In this document: in pieces, positions 17,697 through 26,170 of the stretch | Numbering within the stretch: position 1 is the stretch's first letter | Layout of the letters: the number at the start of each line of letters is the position of its first letter | NCBI RefSeq assembly: GCF_000390185.1 | Contig: NZ_AQHR01000051.1 | Span: 1-52,393 of the forward strand | From: Lunatimonas lonarensis | GTDB taxonomy: Bacteria; Bacteroidota; Bacteroidia; Cytophagales; Cyclobacteriaceae | Reading direction: 5' to 3' | DNA: 52,393 nt | Notes under the pieces: generated by a model | Databases searched by the model: none | Told to the model about the DNA's origin: nothing | The model's input: only the letters and a program-made list of their open reading frames with translations | Translations under genes and position numbers: made by a program

Positions 17697-17951
17697 GGAA
17701 ATACGTTCGGTTTTTTGTAAATGAAAGGATCAGTGTTTGGTTACAGGGTCATAAAGTGTACCTTCAAAAAGGTAAATGAATCTAGATGAAAGTCACCGAA
17801 AATCGAAGATAGGGAATTATTCCCGCGTGAAAAAGTTTCGACTAACCCGGCTTCCCCGTATATTGGAAACGGTTTTTTGGGAAGGTGGTTTTCGAGCAAA
17901 ATCCCTCAAATCACTGGAAACGGAAAAGCCGGCCTGAATCTTGGAATCAGC

Positions 17952-17959
17952 TATATTTG
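17952..17959 (+). promoter_or_regulatory. -7 element (TATATTTG) of the cytochrome/FG-GAP gene
   Basis: TATATTTG matches the Bacteroidota -7 consensus TAnnTTTG and would give a start near 17966, about 19 bases before the ATG at 17985. No good -33 TTG is seen at the right spacing, so this is tentative. The remainder of 17697-17984 shows nothing else clear. Confidence 0.4.
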
Positions 17960-17984
17960 GGCGTACGTATAGAGAAACAACAGC

Positions 17985-19574
17985 ATGAGCCAACAGCTAG
18001 AATTTGAGAACCACCCAAAGAAAGCAGTTCGACGCCTTGGGGTTTCGTTTGGCTTAGCCAAAGGACGAAAGTGGATGCTGTTGCTCTTTTGGCTTCTGGT
18101 AAGTACATCACTATATGCGCAGGAGGAGGCCTTGGAGAGGGGGGCGATCCTGGCCAGGAGCTATTGCAGCACCTGTCATGCCTATGCATCTCCCGATCTG
18201 CTTCCCAAGCGCATTTGGAAATCCAGTGTCCTCCCCCAAATGGCGGCCCTAATGGGATTTCGCGAAGCGCAGGATAGTCTGGGGGTTTGGGAAAAGAAAT
18301 CAAAGGAGGAAATCGAAATCGTCAAAAGCCTAGGGGTTTATCCTTCTTCCAGCCTGATAAGCCATACTGATTTTAGGGAGATTATGGATTTCTACAACGC
18401 AACGGCTCCGGAAGAGCTGCCGAACCAGGCCGTACGACAACAACCGGAACGGTTGAAGGGATTTAGCCCCAAGTCCCTGTTTATAGAAGGGATAAAAAGC
18501 CCAAAGACGAGTATGGTGGCCATCAATGAAGAGCGGGAGGAGCTCTTTATTTCCGATGCAACAACCAATCAGCTGTACGTGAAGGTACTGAATGATGAAC
18601 TGTTTACCCTTCCGGAGATATCCAGTCCTGCTGTGCAGTTTATCCGCAAAGCACCGAATGTCTATCAATTTCTGACGATCGGTTCCATAGCACCCAGCGA
18701 CCTTGCGGCGGGTGCGCTCTACGAGATGGATTTGAACGTCAGTGCCTGGAGTCAGGTACTGCAACAGCTAAAACGTCCGGTGGATGGTGTGTGGGCATCG
18801 ATCTTTGAGCAGGGCAGAGCGGATTTGGTGATCAGCAATTATGGCCATAACGGAGGCAATCTGTCCGTTTACCGGGGAGGGGCTATGGCTTCCGTCCCGA
18901 TTCGGCTGGGCGGTCCCGGTGCCAGAAGGGTAGAGGTCGTGGATCTGAACAGGGATGGTAAACCCGATATTGTTGCGCTTTTTTGCCAGGGAGATGAGCG
19001 CATCTCTGTTTTTTACAATCTGGGCGGGGGAAATTTTGGGCCCGAAAAAGTGCTGCTGAGGTTTGCTCCCGTGATGGGCAGCAGTTATTTTGAGATGCAT
19101 GACTTCACGGGTGACGGCGCATTGGATCTATTGGTTAGCAATGGGGACAATTGGGATTATTCCGCCGTTCCCAAGCCTTACCATGGCTTTCGGATTTACG
19201 AAAACCTAGGCAACGATGAATTTCGGGAAGCGTGGTTTTACCCACAATACGGCGCTGCCAAAGCCATGGCGGTTGATTTTGACGGAGATGGAGACCTGGA
19301 CCTCGCTACCATCGCTTTTTACGACGAACTGGATCGTCCTGAAGAGCAGTTTTTGCTATTCGAAAACCTCGGTGGAATGAATTTCCGTCCCTACTATGTT
19401 CCCGAGGCTGCCGGTGGCAAATGGCTCACCATGGATGTGGGAGACCTGGATGGCGATGGGGACGTCGATATTGTCCTGGGAGCCTACCTGCACAATACGC
19501 TGGAATATAGCAAATTGCTGATGAGGGGTGTCAGTGAAATCCCCAGTGTTCTTATCCTGGAAAACAAGCCCTGA
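17985..19574 (+). CDS. Exported cytochrome c / FG-GAP repeat propeller protein
   Basis: A 529-residue protein. A hydrophobic signal (WMLLLFWLLVSTSLYAQ, residues 30-46) follows a charged 29-residue lead; an internal ATG at residue 31 is an alternative start. Directly after it comes a c-type heme site, CSTCH (61-65). The rest is a beta propeller of FG-GAP/VCBS type with calcium-like loops DLNRDGKPDIV, DFTGDGALDLL, DFDGDGDLDLA and DLDGDGDVDIV. Similar proteins occur in Bacteroidota and Planctomycetota with no assigned substrate. An electron-transfer or surface-binding role is inferred. The M24 peptidase gene follows 50 bp later. Confidence 0.8.
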   Translation: MSQQLEFENHPKKAVRRLGVSFGLAKGRKWMLLLFWLLVSTSLYAQEEALERGAILARSYCSTCHAYASPDLLPKRIWKSSVLPQMAALMGFREAQDSLGVWEKKSKEEIEIVKSLGVYPSSSLISHTDFREIMDFYNATAPEELPNQAVRQQPERLKGFSPKSLFIEGIKSPKTSMVAINEEREELFISDATTNQLYVKVLNDELFTLPEISSPAVQFIRKAPNVYQFLTIGSIAPSDLAAGALYEMDLNVSAWSQVLQQLKRPVDGVWASIFEQGRADLVISNYGHNGGNLSVYRGGAMASVPIRLGGPGARRVEVVDLNRDGKPDIVALFCQGDERISVFYNLGGGNFGPEKVLLRFAPVMGSSYFEMHDFTGDGALDLLVSNGDNWDYSAVPKPYHGFRIYENLGNDEFREAWFYPQYGAAKAMAVDFDGDGDLDLATIAFYDELDRPEEQFLLFENLGGMNFRPYYVPEAAGGKWLTMDVGDLDGDGDVDIVLGAYLHNTLEYSKLLMRGVSEIPSVLILENKP

Positions 19575-19624
19575 TTTGCCGAGCGTTGTGATTTCCAGCT
19601 CCTACTTGTATCTTTATCAAAACG

Positions 19625-20992
19625 ATGTTTACCATGAATTCAAGAATTTTACTGCTTTTGCTCTGGATTGGATGCGGTTCCTTTGGAATGGTTCGGGCGC
19701 AATCCCACCATGTATTATCCCAGCGCGAACAGGCCGCGGTAGTAGACCGATGGTTGGAAGAGCGGATCAAAACCCTGCTGCCCACGTTGATGGACCGTGC
19801 AGGAATAGACATGTGGGTGATTATCTCCAGGGAGTACAACGAAGACCCGGTTATCCGGACTTTTTTACCGGCTACTTGGCATGCGGCCAGGCGTCGCACC
19901 ATGTTGATGCTGTACAAGGCTCCGGGCAGTAGTGAGGTGGAGGCCTTGGCTGTGGCCCGCTATGACGTGGGCAAATCCTTCCGAAAAGCCTGGGATCCAG
20001 ACACCCAGCCCGATCAGTGGAGGCAATTGGCCGAACTTATCGTCGAGTGGAATCCATCCACAATAGGGCTTAATTTTTCGGATGATTTTGGGCATGCCGA
20101 CGGACTGACCTATACAGAGCGGACCCTGTTGCTGGATTATTTGCCGGAGAGCTTCCATCAACGGATCAAATCGGCACAGCATCTGGCCGTCGGATGGTTG
20201 GAAACCCGTATACCCGAGGAAATGGCGACCTACCGGCATATACAGTCCATGGCGCACGATATTATCCAAGAGGGTCTTTCGGAAAAGGTCATCACCCCCG
20301 GTATTACGACCACCGACGACGTCGTCTGGTGGTACCGGGAGCGCATAAAGGAACTTAAACTGGATACATGGTTTCACCCTACTGTGGACATACAGCGTGC
20401 GGATCCTTCCAATGAGGGACAAAACAGTTCTTTTGCCGTGCGCGCAGCATCTGAGGTGATCATGCCGGGGGATTTGCTCCACATAGATTTTGGCATTTCC
20501 TACCTGCGACTAATGACCGATACCCAGCAACTGGCCTATGTACTAAAGCCAGGGGAGACCGATGTGCCGCAAAGTCTGAAGGACGCCCTCCGCGTGGGCA
20601 ACCGCCTACAGGATATCCTCACGGGGCATTTTGTAACGGGCCGTACAGGGAACGAGATCCTTCGGGAAACCCGTAGACAAATGCAGGCAGAAGGGATACG
20701 GGGCAGTATTTATTCCCACCCCATGGGCTATCATGGACATGCGTCAGGGCCCACCATAGGCATGTGGGACAATCAGGGGGATACACCCGGTGCCGGTGAT
20801 TATCCCCTCTACCCCCATACGGCTTACGCAATCGAGCTGAATGCCCTGGTTTTCCTGCCCGAATGGGGCAAAGAAGTACGGATTCTCTTGGAGGAAGGTG
20901 CCTACTTTGACGGCGAATCGGTCACCTACCTCAACGGGAGACAAACCGAATGGCTTACCATTCCGCGGGTTAGGACGTATTTGGGTGAGTAG
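19625..20992 (+). CDS. Exported M24 family metallopeptidase (Xaa-Pro aminopeptidase-like)
   Basis: A 455-residue peptidase with a signal peptide (ending MVRAQ, residue ~26), so periplasmic. The pita-bread domain has the expected metal ligands: D288 (HIDFG), D299 (MTDTQQ), a histidine in SHPMGYHGH (365-372), E404 (AIELN) and E424 (LEEGAYF). M24 enzymes of this kind remove N-terminal residues next to proline. A second, cytoplasmic M24 protein is at 43451-44839. The gene lies between the cytochrome/FG-GAP gene and a DUF6544-like gene, with short gaps (50 and 25 bp), so the three may form one transcript. Confidence 0.85.
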   Translation: MFTMNSRILLLLLWIGCGSFGMVRAQSHHVLSQREQAAVVDRWLEERIKTLLPTLMDRAGIDMWVIISREYNEDPVIRTFLPATWHAARRRTMLMLYKAPGSSEVEALAVARYDVGKSFRKAWDPDTQPDQWRQLAELIVEWNPSTIGLNFSDDFGHADGLTYTERTLLLDYLPESFHQRIKSAQHLAVGWLETRIPEEMATYRHIQSMAHDIIQEGLSEKVITPGITTTDDVVWWYRERIKELKLDTWFHPTVDIQRADPSNEGQNSSFAVRAASEVIMPGDLLHIDFGISYLRLMTDTQQLAYVLKPGETDVPQSLKDALRVGNRLQDILTGHFVTGRTGNEILRETRRQMQAEGIRGSIYSHPMGYHGHASGPTIGMWDNQGDTPGAGDYPLYPHTAYAIELNALVFLPEWGKEVRILLEEGAYFDGESVTYLNGRQTEWLTIPRVRTYLGE

Positions 20993-21017
20993 GGATAGCC
21001 ATTAAACCGATACCTCG

Positions 21018-22118
21018 ATGAAGACTCTTTTTTTGGCGCTGGTTTTTATCCATGGATCCATCCACCTGTTGGGATTTGTAAAGGCGTTTGGGTGGAAGGA
21101 TGTGAAGGAACTTACCATTTCCATTTCCAAGCCTATGGGCGTACTTTGGCTGGCCGGGATGCTTTTGTTTTTTGTTTTTGCCTGGCTACATAGCACCAAA
21201 GCCACCTATGCATGGGTTTTTGGGATTGCCGCGGTATTGGTTTCACAGCTGCTTGTTTTCATGCATTGGCAGGACGCCAGATTTGGGACCTTTCCGAATG
21301 CAGTTATACTGTTGGTTTCCATCGTATTGGCTGGTTCCTACTATTTCCAAGCCAGCCTATCGGCTGAAATCGCCCAGTTGACCCACCGGGCACATAGGCC
21401 GGAACCCAGGATTCTTACGGAAGCCGATATAGGTGGATTGCCGGATCCGGTACGGCGGTGGCTATCGACTTCGGGGGCAGTAGGGAAGCCTTTTGTTCGG
21501 GTTGGGCGGGTTGAGCAGCACGCCGCGATGAAAATGCAGCAGGATCAATCGAGCTGGTATGATGCCAGAGCGGTTCAGTACAGCACCTTTGACCCGCCGG
21601 GCTTTGTTTGGTCTGTGGATTTGAAATTGAACCCCATGCTGGGATTTGTGGGCAGGGATCGCTATATGGATGGGAAAGGGGAGATGTTGATCAAGCTGAA
21701 CGCCCTGCTTCCCGTAGTGAACGAAAGAGGTGAAAAAATCGACGAAGGAACCCTACAGCGGTACTTGGGGGAGGTGGTTTGGTATCCTTCCATGGCACTT
21801 AGCCCCTACATAACCTGGGAACCATTGGATGAAAACAGCGCCAAGGCAACCATGAACTATGCTGGCACGCAGGGAAGTGGTGTTTTCCACTTTTCGCCTT
21901 CGGGGGATTTTATTCGGTTCACCGCGTGGCGGTACCGGGGCAATGAAATCGATGCTTCCCGTTCCGAATGGGTTTTGTCTGTCGATGCCAATACCGAGTT
22001 TGGAGGGGTACGGGTACCTTCCGAGATGACCGCTACATGGAGGCTTCCCGATGGGGATTGGACATGGCTGAAATTGGCACTGACCGACCTTAGGGTCAAT
22101 GGTGAGGCACTCAAATGA
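21018..22118 (+). CDS. DUF6544-like membrane protein
   Basis: A 366-residue protein with about four transmembrane helices in the first ~115 residues (LFLALVFIHGSIHLLGF, WLAGMLLFFVFAWL, YAWVFGIAAVLVSQLLVF, AVILLVSIVLAGSYYF). A soluble beta-rich domain follows, containing the pattern LPDPVRRWL and FDPPGFVWSVDLKLNPMLGFVGRDRYMDGKG. This layout is typical of DUF6544/DUF6920 proteins, whose function is unknown. It starts 25 bp after the M24 peptidase and converges on the amide hydrolase gene. Confidence 0.65.
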   Translation: MKTLFLALVFIHGSIHLLGFVKAFGWKDVKELTISISKPMGVLWLAGMLLFFVFAWLHSTKATYAWVFGIAAVLVSQLLVFMHWQDARFGTFPNAVILLVSIVLAGSYYFQASLSAEIAQLTHRAHRPEPRILTEADIGGLPDPVRRWLSTSGAVGKPFVRVGRVEQHAAMKMQQDQSSWYDARAVQYSTFDPPGFVWSVDLKLNPMLGFVGRDRYMDGKGEMLIKLNALLPVVNERGEKIDEGTLQRYLGEVVWYPSMALSPYITWEPLDENSAKATMNYAGTQGSGVFHFSPSGDFIRFTAWRYRGNEIDASRSEWVLSVDANTEFGGVRVPSEMTATWRLPDGDWTWLKLALTDLRVNGEALK

Positions 22119-22172
22119 ACCAGTGGGTCAGCCTCCGGAAATTGTGATGCATTTACTTGTTCATGGAGAAGA

Positions 22173-22207
22173 ACTTGGCGAACGATGAACCCATCAAAAC
22201 GCCAAGT
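22173..22207. terminator. Possible convergent-gene hairpin
   Basis: A perfect 8-bp inverted repeat, ACTTGGCG (22173-22180) and CGCCAAGT (22200-22207), lies in the 102-bp gap between two convergent genes. The loop is long (19 bases) and there is no strong T tract, so terminator function is uncertain. Confidence 0.3.
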
Positions 22208-22220
22208 GCTCTTATCCAAC

Positions 22221-23276
22221 TTATAGCCCCACGAACACAAATGGCTTTGATTTTTTGAAGGAGGCAGATACCTCGCCTGCATAGGTTCGGTGGTTGGATA
22301 AATCCAGTTTTCGAACGCCTGATTTTTCGCTGAAGTCAATTTTCTTCAGGTCTACCCAAAAGGTATTTGGCGTCAGAGAGGTTTCAAAGTAGTACACGAG
22401 GTTCTTTTGGTCAGCTACGCAACGCCACCGAGTAGTTGACAAATTAGGATATCCCTCTATTTGGAAGCCATAGGGGACGGACACGTTTCTGATCACGCTG
22501 AACACACCCGCCACCGCTATACGGGTATCCTCTGTCTGAGGGATGGATTCAATAAAAAAAGACGCGCGTACAAATCGATCAGCGGCAGTCACTGATCCGG
22601 GTAGGAAGGTTTTGCCGGGGATGTTCTGCCAGTATTTGGAGATGGCCAACTGTTGCTCATAAGGAGGATCATTGGTCATGACGGTATACGAAGGGTCGTG
22701 GTGAATCACCAACCTGCCCTCTATGTACTCGAGAATGGCGTTGTCCCCACCGGAATCCGAGATTGACAAATGAACGGTCGTAAACTTGTCTGTTCCGGGA
22801 ATAAAATCGGACACAACGGCAAAAGACTCCTTTCCCAGTTCTTCAACCGCTTCGGCAACGGTTGCAAAATTGTCCAGGACATACTGCGCCCACAGAGAGA
22901 TTGCCATCCCTTTTGTATCTCCATCCTTATTGAATGAGGGATAATCGGACTCTACGAGCCAAAGCATATTGGCCACCAGTCCTTTTTCGTTCATGCCATC
23001 CGCAATGGCAATATCCCAGGTGCTAACGCCCAGGCTTCCGTATTTGGAAACCCATTCGATGGAATTCGGCCCCACCTCACCGCTCCGTTTCATTCCCCTG
23101 GGAAAGATCCATTGATTGGCGGGGATCTCGATGGAGAAATCCATGGTTCGCCCGGTCAAAACTGTGTTGTTGGGGCCTTTATACACTACCCTGGTGCAGG
23201 CGTTTGATCTGAAACCTGCTGCCATCAACAGGATCAAGATACAAAAAGCGTTGAGGAATCGATTTCTTAGTTTCAT
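22221..23276 (-). CDS. Choloylglycine hydrolase / linear amide C-N hydrolase family protein
   Basis: A 351-residue Ntn-type amidase. A signal peptide (residues 1-26) ends exactly before CTRVVYKG, so removal exposes C27 as the N-terminal nucleophile, as in penicillin V acylase and bile-salt hydrolase relatives. TGRTMDF (about 41-47) and WDIAIADGMNEKGL match the substrate-pocket strands. It is a periplasmic or outer-face enzyme that cleaves an amide such as an N-acyl amino acid, acyl-homoserine lactone or beta-lactam; which one cannot be told. It faces GH31 divergently across 267 bp. Its leader resembles the sequence at 12658-12690. Confidence 0.85.
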   Translation of the reverse strand: MKLRNRFLNAFCILILLMAAGFRSNACTRVVYKGPNNTVLTGRTMDFSIEIPANQWIFPRGMKRSGEVGPNSIEWVSKYGSLGVSTWDIAIADGMNEKGLVANMLWLVESDYPSFNKDGDTKGMAISLWAQYVLDNFATVAEAVEELGKESFAVVSDFIPGTDKFTTVHLSISDSGGDNAILEYIEGRLVIHHDPSYTVMTNDPPYEQQLAISKYWQNIPGKTFLPGSVTAADRFVRASFFIESIPQTEDTRIAVAGVFSVIRNVSVPYGFQIEGYPNLSTTRWRCVADQKNLVYYFETSLTPNTFWVDLKKIDFSEKSGVRKLDLSNHRTYAGEVSASFKKSKPFVFVGL

Positions 23277-23447
23277 TTGCTTAGTTTTTTGGTAATCTGA
23301 CCATTTATATTTTTTGCGATTATTGGTTTATATAAAGAATAAGATAAAGAACCACATAGAATAAAGATGGTTTACTTGTTTTTCCAAACCAAACGTTTTC
23401 TTTGGACTTTACTAGGTTTTATCCCCTTCCGTAATTGAAATTCTAAC

Positions 23448-23494
23448 CGTAAAGGGAACTTCACTTCGATATCAGCGTAAAGGGAATATATTTG
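23448..23494 (+). promoter_or_regulatory. Promoter with direct repeat upstream of the GH31 gene
   Basis: CGTAAAGGGAA occurs twice (23448-23458 and 23476-23486), 28 bp apart, and the second copy abuts TATATTTG (23487-23494), a match to the -7 consensus. The start would be near 23501, 43 bases before the ATG. The repeat is placed where an activator or repressor dimer could act. The rest of 23277-23543 shows no other signal. Confidence 0.45.
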
Positions 23495-23543
23495 TTGGCG
23501 AAATCACCCTCGATTATCTTAGGAACTAACGCGAAAATTAAGT

Positions 23544-25808
23544 ATGCAAGAATTCAGAACACATGGGCTTGCCCTTTTTTTACGTGCTACGTTAAGGATG
23601 TTTTTTGCGTTTGCTTGGCTACTGTTTTTTTCGCAATGTATTGATAAGGAAACCGACGTTACAGAGAGTGACGGCGAGGTTGTCATTCATGCGGAGAGGT
23701 CACTGGAATTTGTGGTGGTCAAGGATGGCTTTCGGTTTGGCTTCCGAAAGCCAGACGGAACGGTCTTGGTGCAGGCACACACCGAGTCCGGTCTTTTGGC
23801 GGGTTCTCCCGAAGACCTGCGCGGTGCCCAGACAACGCGCTATCTCGGGAAGTCCGACGGAGGCTACCTGTTTGAGGTTGGTTTGGGTGTCGATCTGAAG
23901 ATCCTTGTTAAGTTGAGCCTGACAAGAGACGCTGCTTGGTTTGAGTTGGCACACGAGGGCAGTGAACCCATCGCCATGGCGTTACGTACGGCAGGAGTAA
24001 GTCCAGGATATGGATTGGGTGATGTATTGACAAATCTGCAGCGCGTACCAGCGAATCAGGGCCGATTTGATACGGAGATAACAGGCTTTGAGAGTTACGA
24101 TTTCAATTCGTCGAGTGGGGATGTTTCCCGAATGGTGAGCAATTTTGCCATTTATCCGGCCAATGAGTTTGCCGTGATCAATATTGACCCGGGCTCCAAG
24201 ATTGTGGTGAGCACGGAAGAAGCCATTGTTCAGGGGAGTAGATATACCCAAAAGATAGATGCCCTGTATTTTTTCTTTGGCTCACCCTCGCAGATTTACA
24301 AAAGCTTCCTCGACGCGAGGAACAGACATGGGTTTCCCGTAATGAAACCTTCCTACGAATTCTATGGGGTTGGCTGGGAGGCTTGGGGCGCGTTGGCTTG
24401 GAAAACCTCCCAAGAAACGGTAAAGGAAGATATAGATAGGTACCTAGCACTTGGTTACCCCTTGCGATGGATGGTGGTCGGTTCAGGTTTTTGGCCGCAG
24501 ACGGCGGATAAGTATAAATCTACCACGAGTTTTGGCATGTGGGATAAGGAAAAGTACCCAAACCCCGAGGAGTTTAAAAACTATTTTAGGGAGAAGGGGC
24601 TGAAATTCCTGATTGGCTTGCGGATTGCCTTTTTATTGGACGGACCCTTTACTGCGGAAGGGGTGGCGAATGGCTACTTCATCCAGGAAGACGGGGCACC
24701 GAAAGTCTACCGTATTGATTTTCCTGAAAATCCAGTGCACCTATTGGATGCCCATAACGAGAAAGCCGTGGAATGGTATGTGAACCTATGCGATACATGG
24801 GGGGTAGATGGATTCAAGGAGGATCTGTATGGCTATTACTATTATCAATTCCCCGACGACAAAATTGATCCGGTCAATGTGGCATTGAAGGAGAAGGGGT
24901 ATATGATCATGGTAAGAAACGCCTACCTGACTTCACCCGGTGAACTTCACCGAATAGATGACTTCAACTACGACATGAATCAGGATCGGGGACCGGTCAA
25001 CTCCCTCACCCTTGCCTACAGCGGTTTTCCATTAACGTATATGGACATCATCGGCGGGCTGTTTGGGGGCAGGGATTTTGATGGCCAGGTATCTGACCGA
25101 ATCAAGACCTACTTGATGAGAAATGCGCGGATCGCGGCCCTGCATCCGGGCATGTCCATGGGGAAAGGGCCTTGGCACTACCGGGATTCCTTGGTCTCCC
25201 GGGTTCTTTTGGAGTCGGCGTTGCTACATGCGAGGTTACATCCTTACCTATATAGCAATGCCATTAAATTCTACCAGGATGGCTATCCGCATACCATGAC
25301 GCCACTTCCAATTGCTTTTCCGGACGACCCATCCGTTCACCATAGGGAAAATCACCGGATTCGGGGCTATCAATGGATGATAGGAGATGCCCTCATGGCC
25401 TATCCCCTGTACGGGGAAGATTACGAGACGGCACTAACTAGGGACGTTTACTTGCCTGAGGGAACCTGGATGGACTACGATACCGGAGATACCTATACCG
25501 GTCCGCTTATGTTGAAGGATTTTGAAATTCCGGTGGAGAAGACCCCCCTTTTCGTAGGTGGAACGGGAATCCTCGTGGAAGAGATAGCTGGTGTGCTCAA
25601 GGGAAGGGTTTATCCGATAACCGAGCGGGCGGAATCCGTATTTTTTGGGAGGGATGGAGAAACCAAAAGCGTTATTTCCATAGATAGTCCAACTTGGGAA
25701 AACCCCGAAATCGTAGATCTTACCACTGGGCAGGAAGTGCCTTGGGAAAAAAGCAGGTTTGCCATCGAGTTTATTGTTGAGATAGGACACGATTACCTGG
25801 TTCGGTAA
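23544..25808 (+). CDS. GH31 family glycoside hydrolase lipoprotein (alpha-glucosidase/xylosidase-like)
   Basis: A 754-residue lipoprotein (lipobox FFSQC, Cys32). An N-terminal beta-sandwich (about 50-260) precedes the GH31 barrel (about 265-640), with the nucleophile D427 in GVDGFKEDLYG. Acid/base candidates are in DDFNYDMNQDRG (472-483). C-terminal sandwich domains follow, including RDVYLPEGTWMDYDTGDTYTGP. GH31 enzymes retain configuration and cleave alpha-glucosides, alpha-xylosides or alpha-galactosides, or act as sulfoquinovosidases; the last is a notable option because a sulfatase lies in the same locus, but the diagnostic residues are not clear. It has its own promoter and precedes the SusC gene by 362 bp. 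Confidence 0.85.
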   Translation: MQEFRTHGLALFLRATLRMFFAFAWLLFFSQCIDKETDVTESDGEVVIHAERSLEFVVVKDGFRFGFRKPDGTVLVQAHTESGLLAGSPEDLRGAQTTRYLGKSDGGYLFEVGLGVDLKILVKLSLTRDAAWFELAHEGSEPIAMALRTAGVSPGYGLGDVLTNLQRVPANQGRFDTEITGFESYDFNSSSGDVSRMVSNFAIYPANEFAVINIDPGSKIVVSTEEAIVQGSRYTQKIDALYFFFGSPSQIYKSFLDARNRHGFPVMKPSYEFYGVGWEAWGALAWKTSQETVKEDIDRYLALGYPLRWMVVGSGFWPQTADKYKSTTSFGMWDKEKYPNPEEFKNYFREKGLKFLIGLRIAFLLDGPFTAEGVANGYFIQEDGAPKVYRIDFPENPVHLLDAHNEKAVEWYVNLCDTWGVDGFKEDLYGYYYYQFPDDKIDPVNVALKEKGYMIMVRNAYLTSPGELHRIDDFNYDMNQDRGPVNSLTLAYSGFPLTYMDIIGGLFGGRDFDGQVSDRIKTYLMRNARIAALHPGMSMGKGPWHYRDSLVSRVLLESALLHARLHPYLYSNAIKFYQDGYPHTMTPLPIAFPDDPSVHHRENHRIRGYQWMIGDALMAYPLYGEDYETALTRDVYLPEGTWMDYDTGDTYTGPLMLKDFEIPVEKTPLFVGGTGILVEEIAGVLKGRVYPITERAESVFFGRDGETKSVISIDSPTWENPEIVDLTTGQEVPWEKSRFAIEFIVEIGHDYLVR

Positions 25809-26170
25809 GAGCGTAGCTGTCCGGCTTTAGGATGGGACAGAGGGGTAGCCCGTACCTTTTACCGGGGGAGAATAAAAGCGATTCGGTTGAATGTGCCGTT
25901 CCGTGGATTCGGAATGTTTTGTTAAATAACTGTATTGTTTACAAAAATCAGAACTTGATCACCTAAGGGTGTTTTTCACTGAAAACCGATCGAATACAGC
26001 CAAATAAAAGATGGCGATTTAACTTTTTTGATACATGATATTTTTATTTGATTCCTTCTTTTCCGAAAAACAAGAAAGAAGCTAAGATACCATATTTTTT
26101 GGCTAAGATGATGGAGTGTTTCGGATTTAATCCCCCTTAACTTTAAGGTAATCTTACAAACTTTACCATT
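25809..26170. other. Intergenic region upstream of susC; no gene
   Basis: It contains only a weak bulged hairpin just after the GH31 stop (CCCGTA...TACCGGG, about 25848-25866) and AT-rich sequence. It must carry the promoter of the SusC operon; TATTTTTTG at 26094-26102 is one base longer than the -7 consensus and not convincing. Confidence 0.4.
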
